Origin: Taenia hydatigena
Taxonomy: Eukaryota > Platyhelminthes > Cestoda > Cyclophyllidea > Taeniidae
Length of the DNA: 64,000 nt
Direction of reading: 5' to 3'
Assembly: GCA_036345935.2 (NCBI GenBank)
Contig: JADWOT020000001.1
Location: 18,495,761 to 18,559,760 of the forward strand
The stretch's first letter is position 1; every line of letters begins with the position of its first letter. Below are positions 49,674 to 61,275 of this stretch, piece after piece. The notes beneath the pieces are model-generated. The model worked only from the letters and a program-made list of their open reading frames with translations, was not told the origin of the DNA and searched no databases. The position numbers and the translations under genes were made by a program.

Positions 49674-52545
49674 GTAGTTGAATGCAACCTCCTCACACAT
49701 AAATCAAAGCTAAGCTAAACGCATACCTTCCACTTCCAGTTTGATGCTTGTAGGATAGTATCCCCAATTCCTCCTCACTACGTCAAAATTGTGCATAATG
49801 TCATAGCTCTCCTAATTCACTTCATTCACAGAATCACGCATCTGATTCCTTTTGGATAAATATTGTCATTCAAGCCGACACCGTAGTGGAAGCAACATCT
49901 AGCCCTCAGTGGTAGTAGTTAGCTTGCGAATATTCTTTTTCTTCTTCTTTGCATTTCGTAGTTCAACAACGGAGGGCTGCGCTCGCTCCTACTCAACGGC
50001 GCAAAGCGTCGCGGTCGAAAGCTGGCACCCGACCATAGCAAACCAATGATCCCTTCTGACACAACAGCGCTCCCTCCCTCCCTCCCTTTTGTATGCAGCA
50101 TTGCGTTTTAATGATACGCACACTCGTGCTATATCTCTCTGCATTGAACATGTACGGGTTGGGGTGTAGGGTCTGACTGCTTATTCTTATCTGCTAAGCC
50201 GACGGCTTCTTACTTCATCAGACCATTCACTGCATCGTTTGCGCTTCTAACTAATGCATCATCTTGAGGTGAACATTTCTACCTCTCATTGTTACATGAA
50301 TGGGGATGTCGGAAGGTCACCGACCTTGCCAAATGTTGCATATTCCTGCAAAGCACACTTCTGAAAGCACTAGGTGCATTCAATTGCACAGTTAAGCAAG
50401 TGAGAGTGGAAGGAGTAGAGAGAGAAGCTTGTGTTACCCATCCATCCCTATACAGTGCTTGCGACACTGACGCCATTTTTGTAGCAGCCGATTGCTAAAC
50501 ATTTTCCAAACAACTAGACTGCTGCACAGAGGCTACAAAGGTAGGAGCATCTTGATGAAAGTTCCATTTACGGTTGAGGCAGTGAGTTAATCGCTCATCA
50601 GACGCGGGGAGATACACCAGTCGAGCCCTCACAACAACAGCGCTGGCTGGAGTCATTTAATTTTTGCTCTAATTTTATTTTACTTAATTCTTTTTTACCA
50701 CTGAAACTTGAAGTATGATCGCCCCTTGCTTCGCCAACTGATAACACGCTATTTTATTTCAAGCACAAACTCATGACATTATGAGTTGTTGTTGGCTCCA
50801 AGCGGAGACAATATCATGAGTCGGTAGATGGATTGACGGGAATGTGGGTGAATGAAAGTTAGTTACGTTTATGCGGTCACACGTGATCACAGAGTGTCAG
50901 TGAGGAGAGCTCAAAAGGAAGGGTAAGGGCGTGTGAATGAGCTGTCATCGCTTAACTCATGTCATGTCATCGTGTCATGTAGTGTTCTGAGGCTGAGGCC
51001 AAAAGAAGAAATGAGCTTCGTTCCAGGGAGCGCGACAGGGAGGAATCGTACGATTAATAAAAGTGGTGTGGGAAATGGTACAACTGCGCAAAGGGTTATT
51101 CAGGGTAGTTGAGCAGTCAAATGTAAAAAGACTGCCCCAAAGTTTGCCACAACGAAACTGTAAATTTTGCAGAATTTCGTATAGCGCACTTGCCCTCGAG
51201 GCCTCGTATATTGTGCAGTCAGGCGCATATTGGTGCCCTAGGACGCCAAAGAAAAACATCTTACCATTTGTCAACACCTGTAAGGCATGTAGTGCATAGC
51301 TGTGGCTGCATGAGTGGCAAATATCTGTGGGTTTCCCTCGTTCGTAGCAAAATGTTCGAAGACATGTAAAGGAAAGCAGTCCATTTGGCGCGGCTTCATA
51401 ATAGTTTGACCTAATTGTTCAACGTTAAGATATTGCTCATAGTTAGACATGAATACACAAGTTTTGTGCGCTCAAAATATTTTGTTCGGAGAAGGAAACA
51501 GTTAAACTAGCCCCTTCTACCGTCGTGAGAAATCTAATGACAGACCATAAATAAATTAAATGATTCGATTTTTCCTAATTTTTTTTTAAATTTAACTATC
51601 ACAAAAATTTTCCTGTACGCACTAACAACATGCAAATTACTTTTTAATTAGGGTTTTATTTTTTAACGTTTGCTTAAGTGTGCTGTATCGCAACAGCACC
51701 GCCTGAACCTCTCTCGGTTCGTCGAAGTCCACTAATTGTATTATATTTAGGGTTGTAGGCTGGGGATGCCCTTTATGTGAGCGCTTGCTGTGAGATTTTA
51801 TGGCCATTAAGTATCGCGTTGAGGATTTAGGTGGCTCTGAGGGTGCTGCAGAACACAATTGCGAACATAACAAGGTAATCTGCTCTACATGTGACGTTAT
51901 CGACGAGTTGAACACTTTCTAGAACATGCAAGGCATGTACGAACCATTCTCTCTTGCCACTACAAAAGGACGAATCATTCGCTTTGCAACTTGATACATG
52001 TCGGACCACTTTGTAGTTACTGTTCCAGTAGTAGCCTCTACTTCTTATTCTTTTTATTTGACAACATTAGTTTTTTTTATCATTCTTGCATCCTATCCTC
52101 GCTAATGCGTTGCATAACACCTTGTGTAGTTCGTGGCGGAGAGGTCAGCAAGGGTGTAAACGGTCTGTTCCTCATCGGATGGAAAACGCGTGCATTCTTT
52201 GAGCCTAGCATCTGTGTAGACTGAACTGGGAGCAACAGACTGACGTCAGAAGATTGTAAAGACCAAATTCGCTGTACATTCCTTACTTCCTTTATCCGAA
52301 TTGCGAGTTCACGATTGCAGTACTTAATGTAAACGCACCTCACCTCGGTATCGACTCTCACTGTCAATTGGGAGGACGCCAATGGACGCGGAAGAGCTTT
52401 ATTATTCGGTGCGTGCACATCGCTCGCACCACTGCCTTTGGCATGGGAAGAAAGAAGTTTGTGCACTTCTATTATTCTATATGGAATAGTGCGTTATTGG
52501 AACGACCGCGCTATTAACTTGCTGTTTTTTTGACAGTAGGTACCT
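49674..52545. other. Region without a supported gene
   Basis: Frames at 50,975-51,277 minus and 51,063-51,299 plus overlap on opposite strands and neither is recognisable. A short CCCT run lies near 50,080. Nothing else was seen. Confidence 0.4.
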
Positions 52546-53019
52546 AGATGAGGTTCTGCGAAGGGGAAACGCTTTGTAGACTTGAAATGGTCGGTCGTGT
52601 CAATGTCTGTCAACTTGTAACATGTTAAACAGCGATTGGTTTCCTATTCTTCCTGGGTGGGAACATTCTGGATGGGATGCTTTGGATCACTGCAGTGCGG
52701 AATGAGCACTTTCGGAAGTGATTAGGACTTGCTAGTTTTTTGCAATGGTGTTCACTGGATACCACGATATTTCCTTTTAGCAAACGTCTGACGTGGAGGA
52801 GAGAAGGAACGAAGGCAATCACGAGAGGACAACAGAACTGCGGGTGATGGACTCTCCACCTCCATTCGTTTTCCCATTGGACGTTTTGTTGCGAGCGAAA
52901 AAATGTTGCAATCATGTTTGCACTACCCTCCATTTACCCAATGCCGCATGGAACCAATTCCAGTGAGGCATTTCTGATTGCCATTTCCAGTTGCGGCCTT
53001 TAGCTTCGTCAGTTATACT

Positions 53020-53155
53020 GCAAATCAAATTGGTCCGTGAATGATAGGCAGTTGGGCTATTGTAGACGATTGGTTGCGCCGTGTCTGTGTGACAAGAGTG
53101 CAAAATATGTTCGTTGGATTGAAAACAGTCAGTCGTGTTGCTGTGACAAGAAATT
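53020..53155 (+). pseudogene. RINGv remnant 1
   Basis: At 53,068-53,150 the plus strand reads Arg-Leu-Val-Ala-Pro-Cys-Leu-Cys-Asp-Lys-Ser-Ala-Lys-Tyr-Val, aligning base by base with 59,029-59,073 of the best copy. The His-x-x-Cys that should follow is deleted, and the frame continues Arg-Trp-Ile-Glu-Asn-Ser into a Cys cluster where the last zinc pair belongs. The arginine codon at 53,068 is CGA. The first Cys-x-x-Cys pair upstream is not preserved. Confidence 0.6.
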
Positions 53156-54239
53156 TGCGGTACCCGGCATCACGCAGTTTGGTGCAGTGAACTGATGTTC
53201 AACGGAAAGCCATTGCTTTGCGCACCTGGAGTAGTTGGACCAGTCAATGCGCATCAATGTGCAACATTTCAGGCGCCGATTGCTTTCCTGTTCTTCTGAG
53301 CTTGGAACACTCCCCATGTTCCTGATCGTCTTCTCATCGCCAGTTTGCGATGGTGTGATGCAAACGAGGAGGTGGGTGGATCATCCTTACCTGACGCTTA
53401 ATGCCATGTTGTCATTTGTTGTGATGGCTGATCTGTGGCTGGGAGTCGAATGCTCCATTCACTGGTTGGAGGTAACTCCGTGTATGCTTGGAACTCAGTA
53501 TCTGTGTGAGCCAGTCGGCGCGATAGAAGTCAAACAGATGAGAAGGAGTGTTTTGATGTGCCCCTTAACTGTCTCACCTGAGATTGGCACTTTTTGGTCG
53601 TGTTGAATGGGCAAGTGGACGTGCATATGAAGGGGTACTGCAAACTGGTGCATTGACACCGCTCGCGTCAATTCGGTTGGCATATGCCGGCAAATGCATG
53701 TGCATTTTCGACGGAACGTTCTGTTCCATCACGTATAGTTGTGTGTTGGTGGAAGGTTTGTCTCATGATTTGTCTGTTGCTCTGACAACCGATTTTGTTT
53801 GTCCGGCGCAAACCAAACTTAGTGTGGTAAATAGTTGGCTAGATTTGTAAGAGGGGTGCATGCTTTGCGGACTCGAGGTAGTCGATGCTGGCGGTGCTAA
53901 TCAGGTCGGAAGATATTAGGCGACAGTAGACTTCGTCCTTGGCAAAGTTTGCATCGTTTTGAGTTGGAATGCGTTGAATGATTTGGGTGTGGAATTATGA
54001 GTTTTGTGGATCACTGAGTTGTGATGGTTGATTGAATGTATTTTGCCGATTTAGAATTGAAGAGGAAGAACGGTGATGACGCGGATAGAAGGGAACGAGA
54101 GGAGGTCGATTCACTACCTTCCCTTCATTCCCTCACTCGTTCGACATTTCGCTGCAGGCGAAGTAGCGTGGAAAATGCCTCCGTCCTGCACTTACCACAT
54201 CCGTGTCTCCCCGTCTACTGCCTCAGTGGATTGGGAATG

Positions 54240-54460
54240 CTCAAGGGTTATGGTTTCTGCCTTTGCCGGATGTGCCGCGATGCTGGTGTGAATCTTCGAG
54301 TGATGTGGATGCGGGTTCGCGTGGACGATTGATTACGTTCCATCCGTCCTGCGGAAGTATAAACTATGTCCGTGGGAAGTGTATTCGACGTTGGATTGAA
54401 ATGGATTAGTGTAGGAAGTGTGAGATGCGAGGCTGTGAAAAGGGAGGAGGAACATCGGCC
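54240..54460 (+). pseudogene. RINGv remnant 2
   Basis: One frame gives Cys-Arg-Met-Cys-Arg-Asp-Ala-Gly, the first zinc pair. After a frameshift another frame gives Gly-Arg-Leu-Ile-Thr-Phe-His-Pro-Ser-Cys-Gly-Ser, then Asn-Tyr-Val-Arg-Gly-Lys-Cys-Ile-Arg-Arg-Trp-Ile. A TAG follows, then Cys-Arg-Lys-Cys, the last pair. The ligand His has become Arg, and one of the middle Cys residues is lost. The Arg before Leu-Ile is CGA. Clearly non-functional. Confidence 0.65.
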
Positions 54461-55197
54461 ACATTGGAATAACTATCCATCGGAGGAGAGTGCTTGCAGA
54501 ACGGTGTGTGCAATGTCCGTCGTGGCTGGTTGCGTCGATGTGGGATGTATTCATTCGCCCGCTGATGCTGACTTGTCTGTCAATCCATCCTGTCATTCTG
54601 TTTCGCATCCCCCGAATTTCTTACCACTTGAAGGCAATGGTGAGTTAATTTTTACAAATTATTCATTTAAGTGATGGTGCATTCTTGCCATTTTCTTATT
54701 TCAAAATTGTTGCATAGTTTGTGAATGGGGCATCATCGCTTTGATAGCGTAAGAATATCCTTCTCGGTTTCGGTCATTTCTGAATTATTTTGTTCGCTCT
54801 GCCATGGCAGTATGAATGCCCCATACCACCATTCTCCAATCCAAATCATCATTTCCTCTTTCTGAACGTGTGTAGGCTTGGAAACTTGACAAGCGCAAAG
54901 TGAAATTATGAAATGTTTTGCAAAGACGTTTTGATTCTCTGATTCCATGCCAGTGTGTAAGGCTGGGCATTGCAAGGCTTGAGGGAGATTCTTCCTACGG
55001 CGTATCTGATGGCTTGGTCTATGTGTTCAGCACTTCCCACCCATCAGACATTTCTCTACCCTGGTTTCCTCGATTTGGAATTATGAGTGGATGAGTTGGC
55101 GAATCCAGGTTAGGCAGATTGGTGTAAGTCAGGAAGGAGGCGCAAAAGTGTCGCGCTTATTTAATGGTGCGCCAGATGGGGACTGGGAGTTGTGGCT

Positions 55198-55400
55198 TCC
55201 CGAGGCTCCCTCGAAGGCAAAAGAAGACAGAATGCTAGAGTAGTATATATATATATTCAACGGACAGAGGGAAATGGGCTGCTGGCATGGCCCAGAGGCC
55301 AGCCCACGCGGCTAGGGCAGTACGGCCACCCCTCTGACCTTGACCGAAACCGGTAGGTCCAACAAACAAATTACTACAAGAGTCTTGACAAATAATCTGT
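55198..55400 (-). repeat. Short dispersed repeat R3, copy 3
   Basis: The longest R3 copy, matching 44,030-44,200 directly and 45,795-45,885 in inverted orientation. It contains a TA dinucleotide run near 55,244-55,256 that copy 1 lacks. Confidence 0.6.
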
Positions 55401-56535
55401 GGTAACAAGGGCAGGCACTCCAAAGGAGAGGAGAAGAGTTGGTTCCAGAGGTTGGGTGGCGCTACGGACCAATTTTGTGGTATGAACAGAAAATAATGTA
55501 GCCTAGGAATGAAATAGTAATCCGCAGGCAAATTCGGCAAAGAAGTGGGACGAAAGGAATTGAAACGCTGAGGAAGTGCTCGCATCTCTTAGTCTTTTCA
55601 AGGGTTTATTTGACGTTGTGTGACGTGCGAATAGCGTAATTCTCATCGGGTGATCACTCCTGAGCCAATTGGAATGCCTCATTTTCGGCTACTTATGCTT
55701 AAGCATTCTAATGCAGAGGTAGTTTGGGTAAGTCATTGGGGTGAGAAGCGCTTGGTGATACCTTGCCTCCGACATCAAAGTCATCAGAAAGCTTTGGGGT
55801 GAATAAGAGTCCAGTACCCGTGAGTCTTTGACCATGGACTCAACTCCGTGTATCCATCACGCCAATGGATACACGGACGAGCAGAGGGGCAGGGTGGAAC
55901 TGTGAGTGCGTAGCATTTATGTCACGTACCGGTGTGTGAAATGTTTCCTGGAATTGGGCACAGGAAGTACCTTTAGATTATGGCGCATTTGGTCACTTGA
56001 ATTTTAACGTCAGGAATGTAGAGGTCTGCGAAATTGGCACATTTATTAGACAGTTTGATGTGCTTTTGCTTATTCTATCACAGTAGAAGTTAGATAGTAA
56101 GATCAAACCGCACTTAAAACAAAAATCCCTGTTCTTTTGAGCCAGTAGCAGTGCTAATTCATGTACCTCTGAGAGTAAGTTCTACGGTTTCTATAATTAC
56201 TAAATGCTCACTGAAAAGAAAAGTCGTTTCACATCCGTTTTGCTGTCGTGAGTGTAGAGGTCCGCGATTCCGAGATTGCTGTTTGCATTTGAGATTTTCA
56301 TTGTACGATCAAAAAGTAGTTCATGAAATGCATTGAGCAACACTAATTAAAAAATATTTTTAGGAGTGTCTCATTGTAAAAAACAAAGCTGTTACCCCTG
56401 ATTTCGTGTTTGTTTGACTGAGTAGATTTGCGTAAATATTTAGGCGTCCGAATTCACGTATACCTTTCGTAAGCATAGGTTTAACGCAGTTTCAACGAGT
56501 TGAAAGAAGGTTTGAGGCACAGGCAGACGTCGCAA

Positions 56536-57351
56536 ATGGCGGACCAAAAAGAGATGCTGAGCATTTTTGGAGATTTAAGTAATTTGGATAGTGCGTTGGG
56601 AAATAATGGAGCAATGGGTAATGGCGAGGTAGGCTTATTTAAAATGTCCACTTATGCGTGCAAATTCTTCTGAATTTATTAGTGATCAAAATTTTCTTCC
56701 TGATTGGCAATTTTTAATGTTTTGTTACGGCGGACACTTAAATCTAAGCCTAGACGCGAGCCGCAAGTGTTGTGCTTGCGGTAGTTTTGTCACGGATAAA
56801 TCGAATCAGGTATTTTCTCCAAACTCTAAGGTGTTTGCACTTGTTCAGCTGCAGTTCTCTTTGTAGTAGTTCCCTTCGTTTTTATTACAATTTTCTAGCT
56901 ATATTAGTTTATAGTTACCAATCGTTGCTTATACTTATTTAGATGACAACCATATATGAAGAATTGAGTCAAATTGAAAGTCTTGCAAAATAATGCCACT
57001 TTTGAAAATAACGATGTAAGTTTGTCAAAACCGTTTATTTATGCGCGCGAGTCCTTTAAAACCTAGCAGTTATCAGCATGCTTTCGTTACTTTATATTGA
57101 TAGTGTTTAATTTGAGTATTTTACAATAGATGCCTAAATCCAATCCCGGCTATAAGCTGCAGGTATCAAGATTACAGTAGTTTTTACCACAGGTTCATTA
57201 AATTAGGTATTCTTTGCAAACTTCGAATTGTTAACACTTGTCCGGCTGCAAGTTGACTCGTGGCTATTAATCTTTCTCCATGTTTGTTTAGATGGCGGGA
57301 ATTTTTAATGACTTAGATAATCTGGCGAACAACCTCAGGGATAACGCTAAG
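56536..57351 (+). CDS. Micro-exon-like gene of tandemly repeated short exons
   Basis: Candidate exons are 56,536-56,628 (93 bases, donor GTAGGC), 56,943-57,015 (73, GTAAGT), 57,130-57,162 (33, GTATCA) and 57,292-57,351 (60, GTAAGG). Exons 2-4 begin with ATG straight after an acceptor AG. Exons 1, 2 and 4 encode one motif: Met-x-x-Ile-Phe/Tyr-x-acidic/Asp-Leu-x-x-Leu/Ile. In exon 1 it follows Met-Ala-Asp-Gln-Lys-Glu. Three exons are multiples of three bases. Exon 2 is not, and its frame meets TAA after Ser-Leu-Ala-Lys; one frameshift would restore Asn-Asn-Ala-Thr. Intron stretches after the exons are also alike (56,808-56,855 and 57,205-57,252), so whole exon-intron modules were duplicated. 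No signal peptide is seen in exon 1. Promoter, 3' end and function are unknown. Confidence 0.5.
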
Positions 57352-58380
57352 GTAAGGAATAACGAGGCAACATTTTAAAATAATCACTAACGTGTGCAAA
57401 CCTTATAAATATGTGTAGTCTTTGACAACTTGCTTATCAGTTTTATTAAATGGCAATTTTAGACACCTACTTCACGACAAATAATTAACTTGAAAGCTGA
57501 CTATGGCTTTCAAAGTTTGATTGCAATGCATCAGATTTCACTAAAATTGCGAATTCTGTGGCTATTCTAGGTTTTGTTGCAAGCATAGTTCTGAGCCCTT
57601 TTAAAAGGCCTAATGCTCGATAATTACATTCATATATAATTGATTCGAGCATGGATTTCTTTACATGGTGACAAAAGAAGGCAAGATTCTTGTAAAAAAC
57701 TACACATTACTTAGAGTGACTTACAAAAAAATGAACGTCAAGTGATCGGAATGGCTGACACAGATTAAATTACATAGCAAAAGAAAGTTGACGATGAGTG
57801 AGAGGAAGACAGGATGACAGGTGGCTCATCCCACTACTGTACCTTGTGCTCCTCCACCCCCATCACAGGGAGAAGCAGGCTGCGATCAGCCTATTTCAAT
57901 GACTCGAATGTTCTCGTATGATCACGCATGATATATAGTCGCCTGAAAGTTGGCGGCATTTGAAAACATGTGATCCCTCATTTGTGATGTTGGCGAGCAA
58001 ATTCACCGTGGAAAGGCTCGACTTTACTTATGGAGACAACTCAAAATTCGACTACACCTTTGTACATCCGCTGAGACCAAATCATGATCCACCTCCTTTG
58101 TTAAATGTTGATGTTGAGTAATCCGAGGCAAAGAGCACGAATTAGAATGAGGAGGTTGGAGGAGAATGCATGCAGCATCCGAACCACACATTTGTGTAGG
58201 ACAATTCGGATGTAGAAGAGACCAGAAAAGGCGTAGGTTGATTGCGGCGTAGGGCCTTGACAATCTCGACTGAACTTGGAAAATTACAATTTCGATAGTT
58301 ACTTCTGCATGCCCTGTTACATCGATGTCCGACGTAACAGCTGAACGGAGGAATGCGTGTGCTCATGAGGGAGTCCTGTT
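57352..58380. other. Spacer after the repeated exons
   Basis: Further weak exon-like pieces may exist near 57,440-57,470, but their borders could not be fixed. Nothing else was recognised before the possible RINGv trace at 58.4 kb. Confidence 0.35.
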
Positions 58381-58794
58381 AGTCGAGGATGCCTACACAC
58401 AGCTTAAGCCTATTTGCCTGGCAGAAGGTGGCGGATTGCTTTTGACTACTTGCCTGCGATACTTCCCATACATTATGTTGTACAGTCGGCAGAAGTCACC
58501 TCATGACTTTCCGATTGCAGTGGGAAGAGACTCGCAGCATTGAACAGTGCATAGTGTTTAGTGTGGTGGGTGAGCAAATGCTTTACAGACCTGAAGTAGT
58601 CGATCAAGTCAACATCTGCCAAGGCACAGCAATACAAGCCACAGTCGGTCACCCATGCCCCTTAGATTTGCGCATTTGGAATGAGAACCTATAAGGATAT
58701 TTAGAATGCATGGTGAAGAAGTTACTCTGCGAATTAAATTTGACGGATGATCGACACGGGATGTAACTAAGTTAATCTATGATTTATGCAATAG

Positions 58795-59785
58795 ACAACC
58801 GACAGGGGAGGAGAAGAACAAATCTGTTCGGAAAGGTGGCGCTTTCCCAACTTTACGCAAAGTCCTTCTTTACGCAATAGCACTTCGCAGTCATCTGCTT
58901 CAGGTACTTCCGAAGCAAATGCGCGTGGAGGTGAAAACTTCGGAAGGGCTGAACCTCCTTCCATCACATTCAGTCCTAGGTTGCCTTGTTGCCGAATCTG
59001 CCATAATGCTGGCCTGGATTCTAACGGATGATTGCTTGCGCCTTGCCTTTGTGACGGAGATTTGAAATATGTCCACGAAAAGTGTCTTCAGCGTTTGATT
59101 GGTGCAACTGGAGTGACGAGTTGTGATGCTTGTCAGTTTAGATTTGAGATGCTCAAACATGTAAGTCGCAATGCGGTGAGTCTATGAAATGTGTGGAAAA
59201 CCGTGGCCATATTTGTTGCCTTGCTTTGTTGGTTTTTGATTTGCTTATGCGCCGAGCTATTTTTACGGAGCCATCTGTGCTAGTTGCTTTGCCAGTGAAT
59301 TTTGTATCCACTTAGCTTTAGGTTAACCACCTATCATTTAGGCATGAATTTATCCTTCCATTCACTGATGTATTTCTTCCCTGTAGCCATTTTACATTTG
59401 CTATAAATTTACCTATCTCTCTGCCCATCCATGTACTTGTGGAAAACCAAATGCATTGATTGTAAGACTTGATTACTTTATTTAGCCTGGTAGTTCCGCG
59501 TCCTTTATTGGGCAAACATGCCTGTTCTCGGCCTTCGAATCCACCATCGCACTCCGCACAGCCCTAGTGATATGGTGGTTCATTTTTACCTTTTCCTACC
59601 CTCCTATCCGCATTCCGTTGGATTCCGTGTCTCCAGGATCATATGTGCTAGCTTTATTTATGGCTCTTGCTTTCCTCTACTTTGTTGGCATCTTTGCGTG
59701 TTGGATCGTGTACTTTTGCAAATTTGTGAAAAAACGACGTCAAGAGGAATACGTCTATGTGGTGCGAGAACCCTCCAGACCGTGA
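58795..59785 (+). pseudogene. RINGv membrane E3 ubiquitin ligase (MARCH-like), one in-frame TGA
   Basis: Two exons, 58,795-59,160 and 59,486-59,785, join in phase 0 (donor GTAAGT; acceptor TTTAG). Exon 1 encodes a Ser/Thr-rich leader and then a complete C4HC3 RINGv finger: Cys codons at 58,990, 58,999, 59,044, 59,050, 59,083, 59,122 and 59,131, with His at 59,074. All spacings fit the family. Exon 2 encodes two hydrophobic segments (residues about 25-38 and 53-78), then Lys-Phe-Val-Lys-Lys-Arg-Arg and a short tail ending at TGA 59,783-59,785. Such proteins sit in membranes and ubiquitinate other membrane proteins. The only break is TGA at 59,029-59,031, between the first and second zinc pairs. 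Two paralogues have CGA there. Leu replaces the usual Trp after the fifth Cys. Upstream exons with the start codon were not found. Confidence 0.8.
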
Positions 59786-60110
59786 CTTGCAGATGGGTGA
59801 TTGTCGTGGTGAGGTGAGGTGAGGTGTTGAGACGCCTTCGCTTGGATGCCTTCCCAGCTTTCAGTCATTCTCGGTTGGCACGATTCGTCCATTCATTTGA
59901 TAACAGTCTATTGTAAAAATCTCGAATTTTTGGATGTTGTGCAAACGCATTATGACCCTTTAATTCCATACCGAGGTGTGAGGCTAGGAAGCTACGGACT
60001 TTGAGATAGAATCTTCCTACTGTCTGTGCCTTTTTGATTCAAGGAGGGCCTTGACTGACATTTACCTCTTTTGCATTGCTCCATCGCTCCGTCCTACTGA
60101 TATCTTCCTA

Positions 60111-61075
60111 TCCAACCGAATCTGCTAGGCAATACTTTACAACTCTCATAAATTCTGTTGTTAAATGTATATGAATCCATCCCTCTACCCATCTGCTTCC
60201 ATCCTAAATGTGTGCACCGTATTCAAATACAGTTGGCAATCGTAGAGTGCGGCTACTGGACACAGATGTGTACACTCCGTGGCTAAATTGACGGCTCTGA
60301 TGTGGAAATGGCTCGCGCAGCTTTTGACCATAGCCAAAGACTGATTGAGGTGAAAACCTAGGTGATTTATCCTGGCACCTGAAATGAAAGGAGGCACTTA
60401 CGTGCTAATATCGAAGGGATTTGGATGCAATCATCCCAATGCCAGCGGTTGCATATAAAAGCGGTATTACCAGTGCTTCTTCAGCTCTATGAACGCAGTG
60501 AAATACAATGTAGCGGAATGCGTTGGAGGGACAAAGGCTGATGTAAGTCAACGCATGGTTTTGGTGGATGTACTGAAGGCGTAAACTGAGGCCTAGTGAA
60601 GTGGTGTAACCAGCACTGGTTCTTTTACATCCGTGGTTCCAAGGCGCCAACACCATATGTTCACCAGTCCTACTCAAAAGCCACAAACTCATGCATTACA
60701 TTCATCTGTTCTGCGGAGGTTAAAAGTTACTTGGTTGTAACACTCGTTTAAAGGGGCTGAGTGGAGGGACAGGAGATGCGGGAACAGCATGCAAAGCCGG
60801 ATCCTGCTAACATCTCCAACCCAATTTTGCTTTAAAGGGTCTGTCTTCAATTAGGCTGATGTGTTTCTCTGTAATATCTTCTCACCTGTAATGACGCACT
60901 CTACGAAAGGTCACATTGTGCTTTCCTCACTTCCATTGGTGGTTGGTTTATGATTTTAGCAGTCATTGTCGACAGATGTGCATTAGAATGAAGAGGGATG
61001 GATGGATGGATGAATGGATGGATGGATGGGTAGGTTGAATATGGGAGGGAGATAGAGGGATGGACAAGGAAGTGC
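60111..61075. other. Unassigned region
   Basis: Short minus-strand frames at 60,185-60,397 and 60,405-60,692 have no recognisable domain. Confidence 0.4.
60995..61029 (+). repeat. (GGAT)n microsatellite
   Basis: About eight GGAT units with one GAAT variant, just outside the HSP70 fragment of the right inverted copy. Confidence 0.9.
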
Positions 61076-61079
61076 ACAT

Positions 61080-61275
61080 ACGATTGATTGCACAGACGCT
61101 CGAAACGGGTCCGCGTGAGAATCGTGCTAAAATCAATGCCTTCGAATAAGGCGGCTACATATACATATGCGTGCTTGGAAGAGCTCAACGTCTTCTTTGC
61201 CACCTCACACACCTTTCTCAGATGTTGGTCGTCAAATCCTTGCCCTCGTGCTTTTGCTTGAATTCTCCACACAAT
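61080..61275 (-). pseudogene. HSP70 fragment, inverted copy
   Basis: The minus strand repeats the first part of the HSP70 pseudogene at 26,640-26,860: Lys-His-Glu-Gly-Lys-Asp-Leu-Thr-Thr-Asn, then, after a deletion of about 14 bases that shifts the frame, Cys-Glu-Val-Ala-Lys-Lys-Thr-Leu-Ser-Ser-Ser-Lys. It then continues to Thr-Arg-Phe-Glu-Arg-Leu-Cys. Homology stops near 61,080, shortly before the GGAT run. It keeps a canonical-like Phe-Glu-Gly-Ile-Asp-Phe that copy A has lost, so the two decayed independently after duplication. Confidence 0.85.

Larger units (their letters stand above)
52550..60110 (+). repeat. Decayed cluster of RINGv (MARCH-like) gene copies
   Basis: A marker sequence resembling 'cttgaagtagtcgatcaagtc' occurs in variant form at about 52,570, 53,222, 53,866 and 58,585. 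At three of these sites RINGv-like coding sequence follows 0.4-0.5 kb later (about 53,085, 54,260 and 58,990). Downstream tails also match: 54,930-55,000 resembles 59,960-60,030, sharing 'gattccatgcc'/'attccatacc' and 'attcttcctac' words. A fourth possible RINGv trace is at 58,410-58,470. The copies are old and interleaved with unrelated sequence, including the repeated-exon gene at 56.5 kb. Confidence 0.55.

Noticed and set aside
58325..58543. A fourth RINGv copy (Cys near Gly-Gly-Gly-Leu-Leu-Leu, then Cys-Leu)
   Set aside because: Only two ligand positions fit; kept as a possible trace in the cluster entry but not called separately.
59029..59031. TGA as a selenocysteine codon
   Set aside because: The aligned residue in paralogues is Arg, not Cys, and no selenocysteine insertion element was identified; a CGA-to-TGA change explains it.
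59161..59280. A hydrophobic stretch in frame directly after the RINGv finger, resembling a membrane helix
   Set aside because: It follows a GTAAGT donor, contains TGA at 59,185 and TAG soon after; the phase-matched exon at 59,486 is the better continuation.
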